A stretch of DNA of 13,687 nt from Patescibacteria group bacterium UBA3527. GTDB lineage: Bacteria; Patescibacteriota; Minisyncoccia; Phycocordibacterales; UBA918. The notes beneath the pieces were generated by a model. The model ran no database searches and had not been told where the DNA came from. It saw only the letters and a list, made by a program, of their open reading frames with translations. Below, one piece after another: positions 12,599 through 13,687 of the stretch (the first letter of the stretch is position 1; each line of letters begins with the position of its first letter). Made by a program: the position numbers and the translations under genes. The stretch covers positions 1 to 13,687 of the forward strand of contig DFPA01000040.1 of the NCBI GenBank assembly GCA_002377025.1, given 5' to 3'.

Positions 12599-13135
12599 TT
12601 AGGCCTCGCTTTTTTCCAAAGCTTCGTCAATTTCTTCCGCATCAACTTCCGCCTCTTCTTCGTTCTCGGTTTTCAGCTCGAGCTTCTTGTCGCTTTCTTC
12701 TACTGCAACAGTTTCCACTCGAGATTTACCCAAAGCTTCGTGAAAGCGAAACGGATGAGCTTCTTCTGCCTTGGTAAGGCGGATAAGCAACGAGCGGAGT
12801 ATATCGCTACGACCGTCTACCTCTTCCGTAAGAGCTTGGACTGCTCCAGATTCTGCCTTAAAGCGTACCCAGCCAAAGTAAGCGCTGGAAAAACGCCTAT
12901 TCTTACCTTCTAAATGCTTAACTATTTCGTAAGCAAGGTCAAAACGTTTTGCTTCTTCTTCGTCAAAAATTTCGCCACCGTTTTTTGTGACAAGGTCCTT
13001 TATACTTTGAAAGACCTGAGCTACTTCCCCTTCAGCAACTGTTGGAAGTACGTGGAAAGCAAGTTCGTAGCTTTGACGTTCGTCGACGTCTACTACTTCA
13101 TTTGCCTCAGTTGCCGGCACTTTTTCTTCTGACAT
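12599..13135 (-). CDS. rpsF: 30S ribosomal protein S6 with acidic C-terminal extension
   Basis: The 178-residue product carries an S6 ferredoxin-like domain at about 22-126: YELAFHVLPTVAEGEVAQVFQSIKDLVTKNGGEIFDEE, AYEIVKHLEGKNRRFSSAYFGWVRFKAE and DILRSLLIRLTK. S6 pairs with S18 and binds 16S rRNA on the platform. Typical S6 is about 95-135 residues; here an acidic N-terminal leader (1-20) and a Glu-rich tail (about 145-178) are added. ATG 13135 (MSEEKVPATE) is chosen because the longer frame upstream lies in the promoter region and does not resemble S6. It is the first gene of the operon with ssb and rpsR. Confidence 0.9.
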   Translation of the reverse strand: MSEEKVPATEANEVVDVDERQSYELAFHVLPTVAEGEVAQVFQSIKDLVTKNGGEIFDEEEAKRFDLAYEIVKHLEGKNRRFSSAYFGWVRFKAESGAVQALTEEVDGRSDILRSLLIRLTKAEEAHPFRFHEALGKSRVETVAVEESDKKLELKTENEEEAEVDAEEIDEALEKSEA

Positions 13136-13166
13136 TTGATTTTCAGAATTACTAATAAGCGGAGCT

Positions 13167-13195
13167 AAAGTACCACAGATACTTGTTACTTTCAA
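13167..13195 (-). promoter_or_regulatory. Possible promoter of rpsF-ssb-rpsR
   Basis: TTGAAA (13195-13190) and TACTTT (13172-13167) are 17 nt apart on the minus strand, leaving a leader of about 25 nt before ATG 13135. The -10 match is weak. The site lies within the 88-nt divergent gap shared with the peptidase gene. Confidence 0.35.
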
Positions 13196-13210
13196 TAGGT
13201 ACTTAAGTGT

Positions 13211-13216
13211 TACAAT
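13211..13216 (+). promoter_or_regulatory. -10 box for the M15-type peptidase gene, implying a leaderless mRNA
   Basis: TACAAT ends 7 nt before ATG 13224, so transcription would start at or next to the A of the ATG. No good -35 box is visible at 16-18 nt upstream. No Shine-Dalgarno is present. Confidence 0.4.
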
Positions 13217-13223
13217 ACCCCGT

Positions 13224-13687
13224 ATGATAGAAAAAATTAAAGCCCAGGCCAAGCTATTTGCTGTGATCTTGCTAGTACTCATGATTGGAGCCGGATATCT
13301 AGGCTTCAAAAGTTTCTCATTGCAAAGCGACCTGCAGACACTGCAACAAGCCTATTCTGAGCTAGATAGTATGCAACGTAGTATTGTAGCCAACCTGGAA
13401 GACGAACTCACCAATACTCAAAATGCTCTAGCGGAGATGGAAAACAGCTACCGACGAGAAAAGCGTAAAAATGATGACTTTGAAGAAGAATACCGAGAAG
13501 TCATTAACACCGTCTACGACCTGGATAAACTATCCAAAACCGACGAGGAGCTTCTGCAGAAGTATTCCAAAGTATATTTCTTGAACGAAAACTATATTCC
13601 ATCAAGACTCTCCGAAATAGACAGCAAGTTAATTCTTGAAGGAAAAGGAGAACAATACTTCCATACCAACGCCATGAAATTTTTGGA
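13224..13687 (+). CDS. Membrane-anchored M15-type D-Ala-D-Ala carboxypeptidase-like protein, 5' part
   Basis: The first 154 residues are visible; the gene runs off the window. A signal-anchor (about 9-28, AKLFAVILLVLMIGAGYLGF) is followed by a coiled coil (about 33-92, LQSDLQTLQQAYSELDSMQRS, LEDELTNTQNALAEMENSY). The segment LLQKYSKVYFLNENYIPSRLSEID (110-133 region) then FHTNAMKFL resembles the lead-in of M15 (VanY/DacB-type) peptidases that trim the peptidoglycan stem. The zinc-binding motifs would lie beyond the end, so the catalytic assignment rests on family resemblance only. It diverges from rpsF. Confidence 0.65.
   Translation, partial: MIEKIKAQAKLFAVILLVLMIGAGYLGFKSFSLQSDLQTLQQAYSELDSMQRSIVANLEDELTNTQNALAEMENSYRREKRKNDDFEEEYREVINTVYDLDKLSKTDEELLQKYSKVYFLNENYIPSRLSEIDSKLILEGKGEQYFHTNAMKFL

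Noticed and set aside
13136..13309. N-terminal extension of S6 to the far upstream start
   Set aside because: The extra 58 residues do not resemble S6 and cover the divergent promoter region and the start of the opposite-strand peptidase gene.
1..13687. CRISPR array, phage or toxin-antitoxin module
   Set aside because: No regularly spaced repeats, no phage structural genes and no recognisable toxin-antitoxin pair were found. The only mobile-element gene is the RAYT.

Overview
The window reads like a Candidate Phyla Radiation bacterium (Patescibacteria, most likely the Parcubacteria/Paceibacteria side). The grounds are short core genes, almost no Shine-Dalgarno sequences, a large acidic secreted protein with an N-terminal peptidoglycan-binding-like module, an rpsF-ssb-rpsR operon that ends without rplI, and the order ftsK - small membrane protein - recA - efp. 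This placement is inference; no 16S gene is present. The standard code fits: TAA, TAG and TGA are all used as stops.

Layout. (1) 1-721, minus strand: the start of rplL, then rplJ, preceded by a probable L10 autoregulatory leader and a clear promoter. (2) 722-1072: a gene-poor stretch rich in perfect inverted repeats, with a 33-residue single-pass membrane ORF. (3) 1073-3055, minus: an O-antigen-ligase/Wzy-like multi-pass protein with a TPR-like C-terminus. (4) 3111-3839: a REP-associated tyrosine transposase (RAYT, HUH/Y1 family) bracketed by copies of one 19-nt sequence, a compact mobile or domesticated unit. (5) 3854-3882: a strong bidirectional terminator. (6) 3933-5963, minus: a 676-residue secreted acidic surface (S-layer-like) protein. 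(7) 5964-6594: about 630 bp with no secure gene, holding a promoter, a long cruciform-forming repeat, a second promoter-like site with a palindrome in its spacer, and a stop-interrupted reading frame. (8) 6595-7293, minus: a winged-helix regulator with many copies of one half-site in and around its gene. (9) 7531-11707, plus: ftsK, a small membrane-anchored gene, recA and efp, probably co-transcribed. (10) A perfect bidirectional terminator, then the convergent minus-strand operon rpsF-ssb-rpsR (13135 to 11759). (11) 13224 to the end, plus: the start of a membrane-anchored M15-type peptidase.

How they fit together. The plus-strand block handles chromosome segregation and recombination (FtsK, RecA) and translation (EF-P). 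The minus-strand blocks supply ribosomal proteins (L10, L7/L12, S6, S18) and SSB. The ligase-like protein, the surface protein and the M15 peptidase form the envelope component. The parts most worth a second look are the RAYT and its flanking repeats, the regulator with its repeated half-sites, the EF-P with arginine in place of the tip lysine, the structured RNA candidates before rplJ and rpsR, and the unusual density of perfect inverted repeats between genes.
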